Shown piece by piece: positions 1-9,350 of a DNA stretch of 64,000 nucleotides (positions are counted from its first letter, which is position 1; the number at the start of each line of letters is the position of its first letter). Source of the stretch: Campylobacter sp. RM16192 (GTDB taxonomy: Bacteria > Campylobacterota > Campylobacteria > Campylobacterales > Campylobacteraceae); NCBI RefSeq assembly GCF_004803855.2, contig NZ_CP012552.1, positions 1,054,001-1,118,000 of the forward strand, written 5' to 3'. The position numbers and the translations under genes are program-made. Below the pieces are notes generated by a model. It did no database searches and was not told where the DNA came from. It saw only the letters and a program-made list of their open reading frames with translations.

Positions 1-623
1 GCAGGAGGATTTTTAAACTTACGCACTATGGCAATAGCCTCATCATACCTATTGATTTTAGTAATCCTGTCTAAATTTTCAAAATTTTCTATTACAAATT
101 TAGCACTCTCGTATAGCTCGTCATCGACTTCAAATTCATTAAGCTGAAACAAAAAACTCTCTTTATAATCATTTGCTCCCACACCACACGGTTCAAGATA
201 GGCAAAGCGTGATCTCACACTTTCAATATCACTCCTATCAAATCCTGCCAAGACCTCATCATCCCACTCAAAATACCCCTCTTCACTTAGACACTCTACT
301 ATCTTTTTGGCAATATCTTGAGACTTTTTCGTAGGAAAAAGAGGTTTACCTATCTGAGGTATTAGTTTGTCATACAAACTCTCTTTAAAAATAGTATAGG
401 TTTCAATACTGTCACTAACTGAATTTTTAGAAATTTCATTAAAGTAATTCTTTTTTGAATGACTTTGATTTTTATGTTCTATGGTTACAAACGGATTGTC
501 TGTAACAAATGGCTCCAGAGTCTCTTTTAACTCTTCAATGCTTGAACTTAATATCGGAAGCCAACTTCTAAGAGTGGCAGATAACTTACCTTTTAGAGCA
601 AGCGACTCTGTTTGACGCAACAT
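1..623 (-). CDS. rpoN: RNA polymerase sigma-54 factor RpoN (3' end outside window)
   Basis: Only the N-terminal ~207 codons are inside the window; the frame stays open to base 1. The start is ATG at 623-621, nine bases after the lptB stop. The protein begins MLRQTESLALKGKLSATLRS and goes on with the 'LPILSSSIEELKETLEPFV' stretch typical of epsilonproteobacterial RpoN region I, followed by the acidic linker and the beginning of the core-binding domain. Sigma-54 directs transcription with enhancer-binding proteins; in Campylobacter it controls middle flagellar genes (family knowledge). It is the last visible gene of the S4-tsaE-lptB-rpoN operon. The DNA-binding RpoN box lies off the window, so completeness cannot be judged. 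Confidence 0.9.
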   Translation of the reverse strand, partial: MLRQTESLALKGKLSATLRSWLPILSSSIEELKETLEPFVTDNPFVTIEHKNQSHSKKNYFNEISKNSVSDSIETYTIFKESLYDKLIPQIGKPLFPTKKSQDIAKKIVECLSEEGYFEWDDEVLAGFDRSDIESVRSRFAYLEPCGVGANDYKESFLFQLNEFEVDDELYESAKFVIENFENLDRITKINRYDEAIAIVRKFKNPP

Positions 624-632
624 ATCATAAAC

Positions 633-1361
633 TTATTCTAAAAGCCTGAATTCTTCGCCAAGGTAATGAGTTTTAACGAGTTTATCGTTAGCCACCTCTT
701 TGGCATTTCCAAAAGCCAATAAAGAACCGTCTTTTATAACATACGCTCTATCGCAAATCGCCAAAGTTTCACGCACGTTATGATCGGTTATTAATACACC
801 TATGCCTAAATTTTTAAGATCTCTTACTATATTTTGAATATCAAATACAGCTATCGGATCAACTCCAGCAAAAGGCTCATCAAGAAGTAAAAATTTAGGT
901 GTTATCATCAGACTTCTTGCTATCTCACAGCGCCTCCTCTCGCCTCCGCTTAGGCTCACACCCTTTCTTAGACGAATCGGCTCAATATTTAGTAGATTTA
1001 GCATATCATTTACTTTTTTTTCTATGACTTCATTATCTTTATATAAAATTTCAGCCCCAAGAAGCAAATTCTCCTCTACACTTAAATCCTTAAATATACT
1101 AGATTCTTGAGGCAGATATCCTATACCCATTTGTGCTCTTTTATGAAGCGGAACATTTGTAATATCGACATCATCAAGCAGTATATTTCCGCTACTTGGC
1201 GTAATTAATCCGCAAATCATATAAAAAGTTGTCGTCTTGCCAGCCCCGTTTGGACCAAGCAAACCCACAACTTCTCCGCTTTTTACCTCAAGGGAGATTC
1301 CTTTAATTATATTTGATTTTTTAATAGTTTTTTTTAGCTCTTTTATCTCAAGTTTATGCAC
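633..1361 (-). CDS. lptB: LPS export ABC transporter ATP-binding protein LptB
   Basis: Cytoplasmic ATPase that, with LptF/LptG, extracts lipopolysaccharide from the inner membrane for transport to the cell surface. The 242-residue length is normal. Walker A GPNGAGKTT is at residues 36-44, the signature LSGGERRR near 138, Walker B LLLDEPFAGVDP near 158, and the switch histidine follows in 'ITDHNVRE', the LptB-type form. The start is GTG at 1361. The gene overlaps tsaE by 8 bases, so the two are translationally coupled, and rpoN follows after 9 bases. The LptB-RpoN neighbourhood is widespread in proteobacteria, which supports LptB over other ABC ATPases such as LivF. Confidence 0.95.
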   Translation of the reverse strand: MHKLEIKELKKTIKKSNIIKGISLEVKSGEVVGLLGPNGAGKTTTFYMICGLITPSSGNILLDDVDITNVPLHKRAQMGIGYLPQESSIFKDLSVEENLLLGAEILYKDNEVIEKKVNDMLNLLNIEPIRLRKGVSLSGGERRRCEIARSLMITPKFLLLDEPFAGVDPIAVFDIQNIVRDLKNLGIGVLITDHNVRETLAICDRAYVIKDGSLLAFGNAKEVANDKLVKTHYLGEEFRLLE

Positions 1362-1758
1362 CTAAAACCTCGTATTTTCGTCCTCTTTCATGAGGTGTAA
1401 TTAAAATTTTAACATAAGCAATATTAAATTTTTTAAGCATCTCTTCAAGCTCATCATCACCCCACTCTACTAAGTGTAACCCATCTTCAAAGAAATTCTC
1501 AAATAGTCCATTTTTTAAAATTTCTTCAAATCCATTTTGAAAAATATCATAGTGAAATACGTTATTTTCATATCCTTGCATGACAGAAAAAGTAGGAGAA
1601 GTGACATCGGAATCTATGCCACGAGCCTTAGCGATGGCTTTTACTAAAGTAGTTTTGCCGCTAGCCAGATCGCCTTTTAATATTATAACTCCCTCTTGTG
1701 GGAGAATTTTAGTAAGCTCGTCAAGCTCGTTTAAATTTAGAATAAATTCTCTCTTCAT
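1354..1758 (-). CDS. tsaE: tRNA threonylcarbamoyladenosine biosynthesis ATPase TsaE
   Basis: ATPase partner of TsaB/TsaD in making the t6A37 modification of ANN-decoding tRNAs, in the cytoplasm. The protein has 134 residues, the usual small size. Its P-loop GDLASGKTT is at residues 29-37, the switch-like 'SPTFSVMQGY' follows, and the conserved 'HLVEWGDDE' stretch lies near residue 95. It overlaps the S4 protein gene upstream by 4 bases (ATGA) and lptB downstream by 8 bases, so the operon is compact and probably translationally coupled. Confidence 0.93.
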   Translation of the reverse strand: MKREFILNLNELDELTKILPQEGVIILKGDLASGKTTLVKAIAKARGIDSDVTSPTFSVMQGYENNVFHYDIFQNGFEEILKNGLFENFFEDGLHLVEWGDDELEEMLKKFNIAYVKILITPHERGRKYEVLGA

Positions 1759-2000
1759 AGCTCTTTTACATACTCGCTTTGTGATGTTTTTGGGATACTT
1801 TTTGTCACAGGGATTGCCAAGACTTGATACCTGACCTCTTTTGTAAGAAATTTAATACTTATTATGTCGCCTATTTTTACCTCTTTTGCAGGTTTTGCAA
1901 CAACGCTATTGATGCTGACGACACCGCTCTTGCACATATCCTCACTAATCGCGCGGCGTTTTGTAATATTTACTGTGTTTAAAAATTTATCTACTCTCAT
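1755..2000 (-). CDS. S4-domain RNA-binding protein (RqcP/Hsp15-like)
   Basis: Small protein of 81 residues that is almost entirely one S4 RNA-binding fold: MRVDKFLNTVNITKRR, then 'SGVVSINSVVAKPAKEVKIGDIISI'. Hsp15/RqcP relatives bind the large ribosomal subunit carrying stalled peptidyl-tRNA (family knowledge); the role here is inferred. I place the start at ATG 2000, because S4 proteins of this type begin 'MRVDKFL'; an in-frame ATG at 2033 would add 11 residues unlike the family. It is first in the operon with tsaE, lptB and rpoN, and divergent from argG. Confidence 0.85.
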   Translation of the reverse strand: MRVDKFLNTVNITKRRAISEDMCKSGVVSINSVVAKPAKEVKIGDIISIKFLTKEVRYQVLAIPVTKSIPKTSQSEYVKEL

Positions 2001-2177
2001 GTTAATAATTCTATCCAAAAATCTCTTAAACACAATAGCAAATACACTTATTTATCATATTATTTAATAAAGGTATTGCAAATTTAGCACTCAATCAAGC
2101 TAAAATAAATATATTTAAACAATGTATTTATAGCTTTGCTTGAATCTAATATTTAGTAAAAATTAATTAAATTTAGC

Positions 2178-2183
2178 TAAAAT
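2178..2183 (+). promoter_or_regulatory. Probable -10 box of argG
   Basis: TAAAAT sits 28 bases before the argG start and is followed by AAGGA at 2201-2205 as ribosome binding site. The region just upstream is AT-rich with T runs, as in Campylobacter sigma-70 promoters, which often lack a -35 box. Inferred from sequence only. Confidence 0.45.
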
Positions 2184-2211
2184 TGCAAATCTAATTTTCA
2201 AAGGATTTATA

Positions 2212-3435
2212 ATGAAAAAAGATATTAAAAAGGTTGTGCTGGCTTATTCTGGTGGTCTTGATACAAGCATTATTTTAAAATGGCTTCAAGATGAATATCA
2301 GTGTGAGGTTGTTACATTTACTGCCGACATAGGACAAGGCGAAGAGCTTGAACCGGCAAGAGTTAAAGCGCTAGAACTTGGAATCAAACCTGAAAATATC
2401 TTTATAGAAGATCTAAAAGAGGAATTTGCAAGAGATTTTGTATTTCCAATGTTTAGAGCAAATGCTGTTTATGAAGGAGAATACCTGCTTGGAACATCAA
2501 TAGCTCGCCCATTAATAGCAAAACGTCAGGCAGAGATAGCCAATAGTGTAGGAGCTGATGGAGTAAGTCACGGAGCTACAGGAAAAGGAAATGATCAGGT
2601 ACGTTTTGAACTTGGATACTACGCACTTGGTGACAACTTAACTATAATTGCTCCTTGGAGAGAGTGGGATCTAAACAGCCGAGAAAAACTACTTGCATAT
2701 GCTGAGAAAAACGGTATAAAAATAGAGAAAAAACCTGGCAAAAGCCCATATTCAATGGACGCAAATTTACTTCATATAAGCTATGAGGGTCTAATATTAG
2801 AAAATCCAGCCCACGCTCCAGAAGAAGATATGTGGAGATGGAGCGTAAGCCCTAAAAATGCCCCAAACGAAAGTGAGATAATAGAAATAGGATACGAAAA
2901 AGGCGATCCTGTAAGCATAAACGGCAAAAAACTAAATCCAGCCGAACTTTTAGCAGAGATAAACCGCTTAGGTGCAAAGCACGGTATAGGAAGGCTTGAT
3001 TTAGTAGAAAATCGCTCTGTAGGTATGAAGAGTAGAGGCTGCTACGAAACTCCTGGCGGTACAATAATGCTAAAAGCGCACCGCGCAATAGAAAGCATAA
3101 CACTAGACCGCGGAGCCGCTCACCTCAAAGACGAGATTATGCCAAGATATGCAGAGCTCATCTATAACGGCTACTGGTGGTCTCCTGAGCGCTTAATGCT
3201 TCAAGCATTAATAGACAAGAGTCAAGAAAACGTAAATGGCACTGTCAAAGTAGAGCTATACAAAGGAAATGTAATAGTATTAGGAAGAGATAGCAAAACA
3301 GACAATCTATTTAATGAAGCATTCTGCACATTTGAAGAAGACACTGTATTTGATCAAAAAGATGCAAACGGATTTATAAAACTAAATGCACTTCGCTTCA
3401 TAATAGGCAAAAAAGCTGGAAGAAAATTTAAATAA
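2212..3435 (+). CDS. argG: Argininosuccinate synthase
   Basis: Joins citrulline and aspartate with ATP to form argininosuccinate, the penultimate step of arginine synthesis, in the cytoplasm. The 407-residue length is normal. The ATP-pyrophosphatase loop AYSGGLDTS is at residues 11-19; further markers are '[13 protein letters not shown]', '[14 protein letters not shown]' and 'TPGGTIML', all typical of ArgG. The ATG at 2212 has AAGGA seven bases upstream. rplI follows after 10 bases, so the two are probably cotranscribed. A second arginine gene, argD, lies far away at the right edge of the window. Confidence 0.97.
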   Translation: MKKDIKKVVLAYSGGLDTSIILKWLQDEYQCEVVTFTADIGQGEELEPARVKALELGIKPENIFIEDLKEEFARDFVFPMFRANAVYEGEYLLGTSIARPLIAKRQAEIANSVGADGVSHGATGKGNDQVRFELGYYALGDNLTIIAPWREWDLNSREKLLAYAEKNGIKIEKKPGKSPYSMDANLLHISYEGLILENPAHAPEEDMWRWSVSPKNAPNESEIIEIGYEKGDPVSINGKKLNPAELLAEINRLGAKHGIGRLDLVENRSVGMKSRGCYETPGGTIMLKAHRAIESITLDRGAAHLKDEIMPRYAELIYNGYWWSPERLMLQALIDKSQENVNGTVKVELYKGNVIVLGRDSKTDNLFNEAFCTFEEDTVFDQKDANGFIKLNALRFIIGKKAGRKFK

Positions 3436-3445
3436 AGGAAACAAT

Positions 3446-3892
3446 TTGAAAGTATTATTAATAAAAGATGTAAAATCTCTAGGAAAAGCAGGAGAAATAA
3501 AAGAGGTAAAAGAAGGATATGGAAATAACTTCTTAATAGGAAAAGGTTTAGCAAAAGCTGCTACTCCTGAAGTTTTAAGGCAGTATGAAGCAGAACAAAA
3601 AAGAAAAGCTGATGAGCTAAAATATGAGCTTTCAAATTTAGCCATCCTAAAAGAGCAACTTGAAAAAGTAACTGTTCTTATAAAAAAACAACTTGGGGCA
3701 AACGGTTCTTTATTTGGAGCGGTTACAAAAGATGAAATTGCACATGTGCTTGAAACAAATCACCATTTAATCGTAGATAAAAAAAATATAGACACAGATG
3801 GGCATCTCAAAGCTACCGGAATTTATGATGTTGATGTAAAGCTAGGACATGGAATACACGCAAAACTCAAAATTCAAGTAGAGGGCGAATAA
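3446..3892 (+). CDS. rplI: 50S ribosomal protein L9
   Basis: Large-subunit ribosomal protein that binds 23S rRNA near the L1 stalk. The 148 residues start MKVLLIKDVKSLGKAGE, continue with 'VKEGYGNNFLIGKGLA' (N-terminal domain) and a long lysine/glutamate helix, then a C-terminal domain with 'GSLFGAVT'. The start is TTG at 3446 with AAAGGA upstream. The stop TAA is followed directly by the GTG of hslV, so the genes are likely in one transcript with hslV, hslU and era. Confidence 0.96.
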   Translation: MKVLLIKDVKSLGKAGEIKEVKEGYGNNFLIGKGLAKAATPEVLRQYEAEQKRKADELKYELSNLAILKEQLEKVTVLIKKQLGANGSLFGAVTKDEIAHVLETNHHLIVDKKNIDTDGHLKATGIYDVDVKLGHGIHAKLKIQVEGE

Positions 3893-4426
3893 GTGTTTCA
3901 CGCTACTACTATTCTGGCATACAAGGGCAAAAATAGATCTGTTATCGGCGGAGACGGTCAAGTTAGCTTTGGCAATACTGTATTAAAAGGCAATGCAGTA
4001 AAAATTCGTAAAATTTATAACGGCAAAGTTCTAGCTGGCTTTGCCGGAAGCACTGCCGATGCTTTTAATCTGTTTGATATGTTTGAAAATAATCTAGAGC
4101 ATACAAAAGGTGATTTGCTAAAAGCCGTGATTGAATTTAGCAAAGAGTGGCGCAAAGATAAGTATTTAAGAAAATTAGAAGCCATGATGTTAGTGCTTGA
4201 TCGAGACAAAATTTTTCTTTTAAGCGGAAATGGAGATGTAGTAGAACCAGAAGATGGCAAAATAGCCGCCATAGGAAGTGGTGGAAATTTCGCGCTTTCG
4301 GCAGCTCGCGCACTTGATAAATTTAGCGATGTAGATGAAGAGACTCTAGTAAAAGAGAGTCTTAAAATAGCAGGAGAACTTTGTATCTACACAAATACAA
4401 ATATCAAAACATACATTTTAGAATAA
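3893..4426 (+). CDS. hslV: ATP-dependent protease subunit HslV (ClpQ)
   Basis: Proteolytic core of the HslUV (ClpYQ) protease, a two-tiered hexamer in the cytoplasm. The GTG start is immediately next to the rplI stop. The N-terminus MFHATTIL shows the short propeptide; removal after Ala4 exposes the catalytic threonine (Thr5 in the precursor). '[14 protein letters not shown]' and '[11 protein letters not shown]' are the family hallmarks, and the 177-residue length is normal. hslU, its ATPase partner, follows after 24 bases. Confidence 0.96.
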   Translation: MFHATTILAYKGKNRSVIGGDGQVSFGNTVLKGNAVKIRKIYNGKVLAGFAGSTADAFNLFDMFENNLEHTKGDLLKAVIEFSKEWRKDKYLRKLEAMMLVLDRDKIFLLSGNGDVVEPEDGKIAAIGSGGNFALSAARALDKFSDVDEETLVKESLKIAGELCIYTNTNIKTYILE

Positions 4427-4450
4427 TTTTAAAATTTTAAAGAGAGAAGA

Positions 4451-5773
4451 ATGAATTTAACCCCAAAAGAGATAGTGAAATTTTTAGATGATTATGTTAT
4501 AGGGCAAAAAGACGCAAAAAAGATCATTGCAATTGCACTAAGAAACAGATATCGCAGAATGAAATTAGAAAAGTCTATGCAAGATGACATAATGCCAAAA
4601 AATATACTTATGATAGGATCAACCGGTGTAGGAAAAACTGAAATAGCAAGAAGACTCTCTAAGATGATGGGGCTTCCTTTTATTAAAGTAGAAGCTAGTA
4701 AATATACAGAAGTTGGCTTTGTGGGGCGCGATGTAGAGTCTATGATAAGAGATCTTGCCATGTCTGCTGTAAACTTAGTCAAATCGGAATTTAGAGAAAA
4801 AAATAGCGACAAAATAAATGAATACATAAAAGATAAGATTATAAAAAAACTACTTCCGCCACTTCCAACAGCAGCAAGCGAAGAGAAAAAAGCAGACTAC
4901 GAAAAAAGCTATGAAAAAATGGCGATAAAGCTTGCAAATGGGGACTTAGACGACCTGAGCATAGAGATAGAGATAACTCAAAGCGGATTTGATGCGGGCG
5001 CTAATATGCCACCAGATATGGCGCAGATGCAAGAGAGCTTCATAAAAATAATAGGACTTACAAATAAGACTATAAAAAAAGAAATGAAGGTAAAAGACGC
5101 CAAAGAAGCTCTAAAAAATGAGGCTAGCGAGAAAATTTTAGATATGGAAAGCATTAAGACTGAGGCATTAAGAAGAGCTGAAAATGAAGGGATAATATTC
5201 ATAGATGAAATTGATAAAGTCGCTGTAAGCTATGGAAATTCTGGCAGGCAAGATCCTAGCAAAGAAGGAGTTCAAAGAGACCTGCTACCTATAGTGGAAG
5301 GCTCTAGCGTAACTACTAAATTTGGCACGATAAAAACAGATCATATACTATTTATTGCCGCTGGTGCATTTCATATAAGCAAACCAAGCGATCTTATTCC
5401 TGAGCTTCAAGGACGCTTTCCTTTAAGAGTGGAGTTAAACAGTCTTGACGAGGATGCATTGTATCAAATTTTAACTCAGCCAAAAAATTCTCTATTAAAA
5501 CAATATGAGGCACTTTTAAAAACTGAAAATGTAGAGCTTAAATTTACCGATGAGGCAATAAGAGCTATAGCTAAAATAGCACAAAGCGCAAATGAGAAAA
5601 TGGAAGACATAGGGGCCAGAAGACTTCATACCGTGGTCGAAAGAGTGATAGAAGATATTAGTTTTGAAGCTAATGAGAATAGTGGTAAAACTATAGAGAT
5701 AACAAAAGAGCTAGTAGAAGAAAGACTTGGCAATATAGTGCAAGACCAAGATTTGGCAAGATATATATTATGA
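4451..5773 (+). CDS. hslU: ATP-dependent protease ATPase subunit HslU (ClpY)
   Basis: AAA+ unfoldase that feeds substrates into HslV. The 440 residues show Walker A GSTGVGKT at 56-63, the pore-loop region '[14 protein letters not shown]', the inserted I-domain at about 110-230, Walker B '[12 protein letters not shown]' near 250 and the C-terminal helix ending LARYIL, which activates HslV. '[15 protein letters not shown]' is also typical. AGAGAGAAG precedes the ATG. The stop overlaps the era start by 4 bases (ATGA). Confidence 0.97.
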   Translation: MNLTPKEIVKFLDDYVIGQKDAKKIIAIALRNRYRRMKLEKSMQDDIMPKNILMIGSTGVGKTEIARRLSKMMGLPFIKVEASKYTEVGFVGRDVESMIRDLAMSAVNLVKSEFREKNSDKINEYIKDKIIKKLLPPLPTAASEEKKADYEKSYEKMAIKLANGDLDDLSIEIEITQSGFDAGANMPPDMAQMQESFIKIIGLTNKTIKKEMKVKDAKEALKNEASEKILDMESIKTEALRRAENEGIIFIDEIDKVAVSYGNSGRQDPSKEGVQRDLLPIVEGSSVTTKFGTIKTDHILFIAAGAFHISKPSDLIPELQGRFPLRVELNSLDEDALYQILTQPKNSLLKQYEALLKTENVELKFTDEAIRAIAKIAQSANEKMEDIGARRLHTVVERVIEDISFEANENSGKTIEITKELVEERLGNIVQDQDLARYIL

Positions 5774-6639
5774 AATCAGGCTTTGTTAGTATAATAGGTA
5801 GAACAAACGCGGGCAAAAGCTCGCTCTTAAATTTCTTACTTGACGCTAAAATAGCAATTGTTTCTCATAAGCTAAATGCTACCAGACGAAAAATTAGCGG
5901 AATAGTAATGCATGAAAAAGATCAGATTATCTTTACCGACACCCCAGGCCTTCATGAAAGCAACAAAACTCTAAACAAACTAATGATAAACGAGACTATA
6001 AAATCTATGGGCGATTGCGATGCTATAATATTTTTAGCGTCAATTCATGATAACACTGATGAGTACGAAAAATTTTTAAATCTAAATCCTAAAAAACCGC
6101 ATATCCTAGTTCTTACTAAAGTTGACGAGGTTTCAAATGGTAACACCCTAGAAAAGATAACGTATTATCAAAAATTTCAGGATAAATTTGTAGCCCTAGT
6201 TCCATTTAGTGTTAAAAAGCAAACTTACAAAAAGCCACTATTAGATGAAATTTGTAAGCTTCTACCGGAACATGAATATTTTTATGACCCTCAATTTCTA
6301 ACACCTACAAACGAAAAAGAGATATATAAAGAATTTATATTAGAGTCTATTTATGAGAACTTAAACGATGAACTTCCCTACTCTACTGATGTAATTATAG
6401 ACAGAGTCCAAGAAAAAGATGAAATTATAAATATATTTTCTACAATAATAACCGACAGAGATGGGCATAAGTCAATTATAATAGGCAAAAATGGAGAGAC
6501 TTTAAAAAGAATAGGAATCAGCTCTAGAAAAACTATATCAAAGTTTACCAATAAAAAAATATTTTTAAAACTTATAGTAATCGTGAAAAAAGATTGGCAT
6601 AAAAGTGAAAAAATAATAAATAAAATAAATAACTATTGA
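5770..6639 (+). CDS. era: GTPase Era
   Basis: Ribosome-assembly GTPase that binds the 3' end of 16S rRNA during 30S maturation. Of 289 residues, G1 GRTNAGKS is at 10-17, G3 DTPG at 57-60, G4 TKVD near 116, and a C-terminal KH domain covers roughly 200-289 with '[13 protein letters not shown]'. It overlaps hslU by ATGA and closes the rplI-hslVU-era operon. The following 60 bases are T-rich but form no clear hairpin before the Msh-type locus. Confidence 0.96.
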   Translation: MKSGFVSIIGRTNAGKSSLLNFLLDAKIAIVSHKLNATRRKISGIVMHEKDQIIFTDTPGLHESNKTLNKLMINETIKSMGDCDAIIFLASIHDNTDEYEKFLNLNPKKPHILVLTKVDEVSNGNTLEKITYYQKFQDKFVALVPFSVKKQTYKKPLLDEICKLLPEHEYFYDPQFLTPTNEKEIYKEFILESIYENLNDELPYSTDVIIDRVQEKDEIINIFSTIITDRDGHKSIIIGKNGETLKRIGISSRKTISKFTNKKIFLKLIVIVKKDWHKSEKIINKINNY

Positions 6640-6700
6640 TTTTTTATTTTTTTTCTATTAGAATAACAAGTATTATTTTATATTTTAAAGTGATTGCGGT

Positions 6701-8215
6701 ATGCTAAAAAAAATAAAAGATAAAAATAAAATTGGAAGTGGCATAGTATCTATAGATCCACACACCCAAGCATCATATTTCTTTTTAAACAATGAATTTT
6801 CAGAATGCAATATAAACAAAATCAACAAAAATAGTTTTTTTATATCATATATAAAATATAAAGATTTAATGATAGGATCAATAGAAATATTAGAAGGAGT
6901 AGACGACGAAGATATTCCAGATCTTATTACAATAAAGGCATATGAAGAGTTTGACTTAGACACATCCAAAGAATATAAAATAAGCTACAAAGAGATTGAA
7001 CAAATAGGTTCCAAAAATAGGATTTTTAATCTTTTTATAGTAGAAAATGAGATAATATACAAAACATTCTCGCATATAGTAAAAAAAATATCCTATATAG
7101 ATTATGTCGTAGCTGCACCATTAATTTTTACATCTATATATAATAGAAATCTAATACCAATAGAAAATATAGATGCTTTTCTTGTTATGCAAGAGGATGA
7201 TTCATTTATAGCTATATATAAAAATGGGGATTATCTACAATCTAGGGCATTAAGATATTCCATAAAAACAATTAATGATAAATTTTCTGCACTTCGTGAA
7301 AATAGAGTTGATGAACTTAAATTTGAAAAAATCCTAAAGGGAACAAATGATGTGAGAGATGAGCAATTTTTAATTCAAATATTTGATGAAATTGCTTATT
7401 ATATAAGCGATGTTTTAAATAGTATTAATAGAGTTTATGATATAAAAATTCAAAATCTATTCATTCTAAGCGATATGGATATTAGTCAATTTTATAACTC
7501 TTTAGAAACTAAAATAGGAATACCCGTAACCACATTTGGTTTAAAAGTGTCTATAAATATAAAAGAAGTTAATGTAAATAGCTTTCATACGCTTATGGCT
7601 ATATTTGCACAAGATTATAAAGACACAAGCGATAACAATTTTAACTTCTCTTTGTTTTTAAGACCTCCTCCATTATTTAAAAGAAATAGTGGAAAACTAA
7701 TGCTATATATGGTTGCTGGATTTTTATTAGCATTTTTATATCCATCTTATCAGTACATATATGGGTTTATTACAGAACAAAATACCAACATATTAACAGA
7801 TGAATATAATATAGCTCAAGCAGAAAAAACAAGGATAGAATCTACATTAGCAAGACTTGCAAACGAATATCAAAGCACTAAAAAAGTTTTTGATGAAGAA
7901 AACGAAAAAATAGATTTTAGAAAAAATCTATTAGTCGAAATTTATGAAAAAAAAGAAAATTATCCAATGAAAAGTGTAGTGTTATATGAACTTAGTAAGC
8001 TTATAGGTGAAAAAGATATAAAGATGAGTCATATTTTTAACACAGATAAAAATATGACTATTATGGTTATTGGTAAAAGCGAAAAACAATTAACAGAATT
8101 TATTGAGAGTGTAAGCAATCATATAAGATACTCTATAACAACGAAAGAAATTGTTTTTAATCAAAATAAACAAAATCCAACGTATGAAAGTAACGTCACA
8201 GTAGAGATAAGATAA
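6701..8215 (+). CDS. Msh/type IV pilus assembly protein, PilM/MshI-like with PilN-like C-terminus
   Basis: First gene of the Msh-type locus. It has 504 residues: a cytoplasmic part of ~330 residues that I read as a divergent PilM/MshI actin-like domain ('DAFLVMQEDDSFIAIYKNGDYL', 'NLFILSDMDI'), one membrane segment at about 333-352, then a coiled-coil and a PilN-like periplasmic part. Such proteins link the cytoplasmic ATPase to the inner-membrane PilN/PilO ring (family knowledge). Position just before PilO-, MshK- and secretin-like genes is the main evidence; sequence similarity is low. The gene is very AT-rich. The ATG at 6701 has no strong ribosome site. The next gene overlaps by TAATG. Confidence 0.65.
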   Translation: MLKKIKDKNKIGSGIVSIDPHTQASYFFLNNEFSECNINKINKNSFFISYIKYKDLMIGSIEILEGVDDEDIPDLITIKAYEEFDLDTSKEYKISYKEIEQIGSKNRIFNLFIVENEIIYKTFSHIVKKISYIDYVVAAPLIFTSIYNRNLIPIENIDAFLVMQEDDSFIAIYKNGDYLQSRALRYSIKTINDKFSALRENRVDELKFEKILKGTNDVRDEQFLIQIFDEIAYYISDVLNSINRVYDIKIQNLFILSDMDISQFYNSLETKIGIPVTTFGLKVSINIKEVNVNSFHTLMAIFAQDYKDTSDNNFNFSLFLRPPPLFKRNSGKLMLYMVAGFLLAFLYPSYQYIYGFITEQNTNILTDEYNIAQAEKTRIESTLARLANEYQSTKKVFDEENEKIDFRKNLLVEIYEKKENYPMKSVVLYELSKLIGEKDIKMSHIFNTDKNMTIMVIGKSEKQLTEFIESVSNHIRYSITTKEIVFNQNKQNPTYESNVTVEIR

Positions 8216-8862
8216 TGAAAAAAAATAGTACTTTAGCAAAAATAGACAATTATTTTGATGGCAAAAAAGACACCGAAGTATCAATAATATTTCTTATGTC
8301 GCTCGCTATAACCATTTTTTTAACATATTTTTTAACCTGGAATCAAGCACAACAATACTATGAATCAGTGCTTAATCAAAATGATGAAATATCAAGAAAG
8401 TTAAATGATACAAATAATTATTTAGCTTCTGTTACAGTTAATGGGGATATAAATTTTAAAATTAAAGAACAACAAAAACTTTTAAACTCTTTAAATAAAG
8501 AGCTCAATATAGCACAATTTAAAAATAAATATTTTGACAATAAACTATATGAACTATCATATCTTCTTTTTAATGAGCAAAATTGGGCTAGATTTTTAGA
8601 CAATCTTGCATTTTTAGCAAATAAAAACAACATTAAAATAACCAAAATTTCAAATGAGTTTAAAAATCCTACTCCCAAAAAAATAGAGCAAGTATTAAAT
8701 ATAAAAATAGATATAGAAGGCAATTTTAAAGATATTATAGGGTATATAAATTCAATAGAAGAATCTGATTTAGTAGTTGACGTTAACAATATTCACATTA
8801 GTTCATCTACAAAAAATCTTATTGGAACTATTGGCATATATGTATGGGGGATGAAATATTAA
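8215..8862 (+). CDS. Msh/type IV pilus assembly protein, PilO/MshJ-like
   Basis: A 215-residue bitopic protein: a short cytoplasmic tail, a membrane segment at about residues 23-43, a coiled-coil at 50-105, then a small ferredoxin-like periplasmic domain with 'GNFKDIIGYINSIEESDLVVDV', which matches the PilO pattern. PilO/MshJ forms the inner-membrane alignment ring with PilN (family knowledge). The start codon overlaps the stop of the previous gene (TAATG), as does the next gene's start, so all are translationally coupled. Identification rests on architecture and gene order. Confidence 0.65.
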   Translation: MKKNSTLAKIDNYFDGKKDTEVSIIFLMSLAITIFLTYFLTWNQAQQYYESVLNQNDEISRKLNDTNNYLASVTVNGDINFKIKEQQKLLNSLNKELNIAQFKNKYFDNKLYELSYLLFNEQNWARFLDNLAFLANKNNIKITKISNEFKNPTPKKIEQVLNIKIDIEGNFKDIIGYINSIEESDLVVDVNNIHISSSTKNLIGTIGIYVWGMKY

Positions 8863-9350
8863 TGAGAATTTATAAAATAACAATGCTAGTCATTTGTATA
8901 TATTGCAATATGGCTTTTGCGGATAGTACACTAAAAGACCATCAAAATATAGAAAAAGACCAACCAAAAGAAATATTTGACAAAAAAAATGAGTTTGAAG
9001 ATGCAGGAATTGAAGAGTACGATACAATGTTTCAATCTATCAATACTCCAAGAAAAGGTTTAGATAAAAATAACATAAACAAAATACAAGATACTTTTTC
9101 AAGACAAACACAATTAAAAGTCAAAATAGATGATGATAATAATACATTAAGCAATGAAGTTTTAGACTTAAATGCCATATTTAATAATAAGGCAAAAATT
9201 AATAATAAGTGGGTTAATATAGGTGAAATCATAGGAGATTACACACTAAAAAAAATAAAAACATCGAGTATTATACTTACAAATAAAGAAAATAGCTTAG
9301 AATTAAATATTACAAAAGGAAAAAATAATGTTGATATCGAAATTAAATAA
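8862..9350 (+). CDS. Small exported Msh-type assembly protein, MshK/PilP-like
   Basis: I use ATG 8862, which overlaps the upstream stop as TAATG and is followed by a clear signal peptide, MRIYKITMLVICIYCNMAFA; an in-frame ATG at 8844 adds six residues and is less likely. The mature part is charged, then ends in a small beta domain ('KWVNIGEIIGDYTLKKIKTSSIILTNKENSL') like the C-terminal domains of PilP/GspC/MshK, which contact the secretin N-domain. Its place just before the secretin gene, with a 23-base overlap, fits this role. Confidence 0.6.
   Translation: MRIYKITMLVICIYCNMAFADSTLKDHQNIEKDQPKEIFDKKNEFEDAGIEEYDTMFQSINTPRKGLDKNNINKIQDTFSRQTQLKVKIDDDNNTLSNEVLDLNAIFNNKAKINNKWVNIGEIIGDYTLKKIKTSSIILTNKENSLELNITKGKNNVDIEIK

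Noticed and set aside
1755-2033. Longer S4 protein starting at 2033
   Set aside because: The extra 11 residues precede the family-typical start MRVDKFL; ATG 2000 is preferred.
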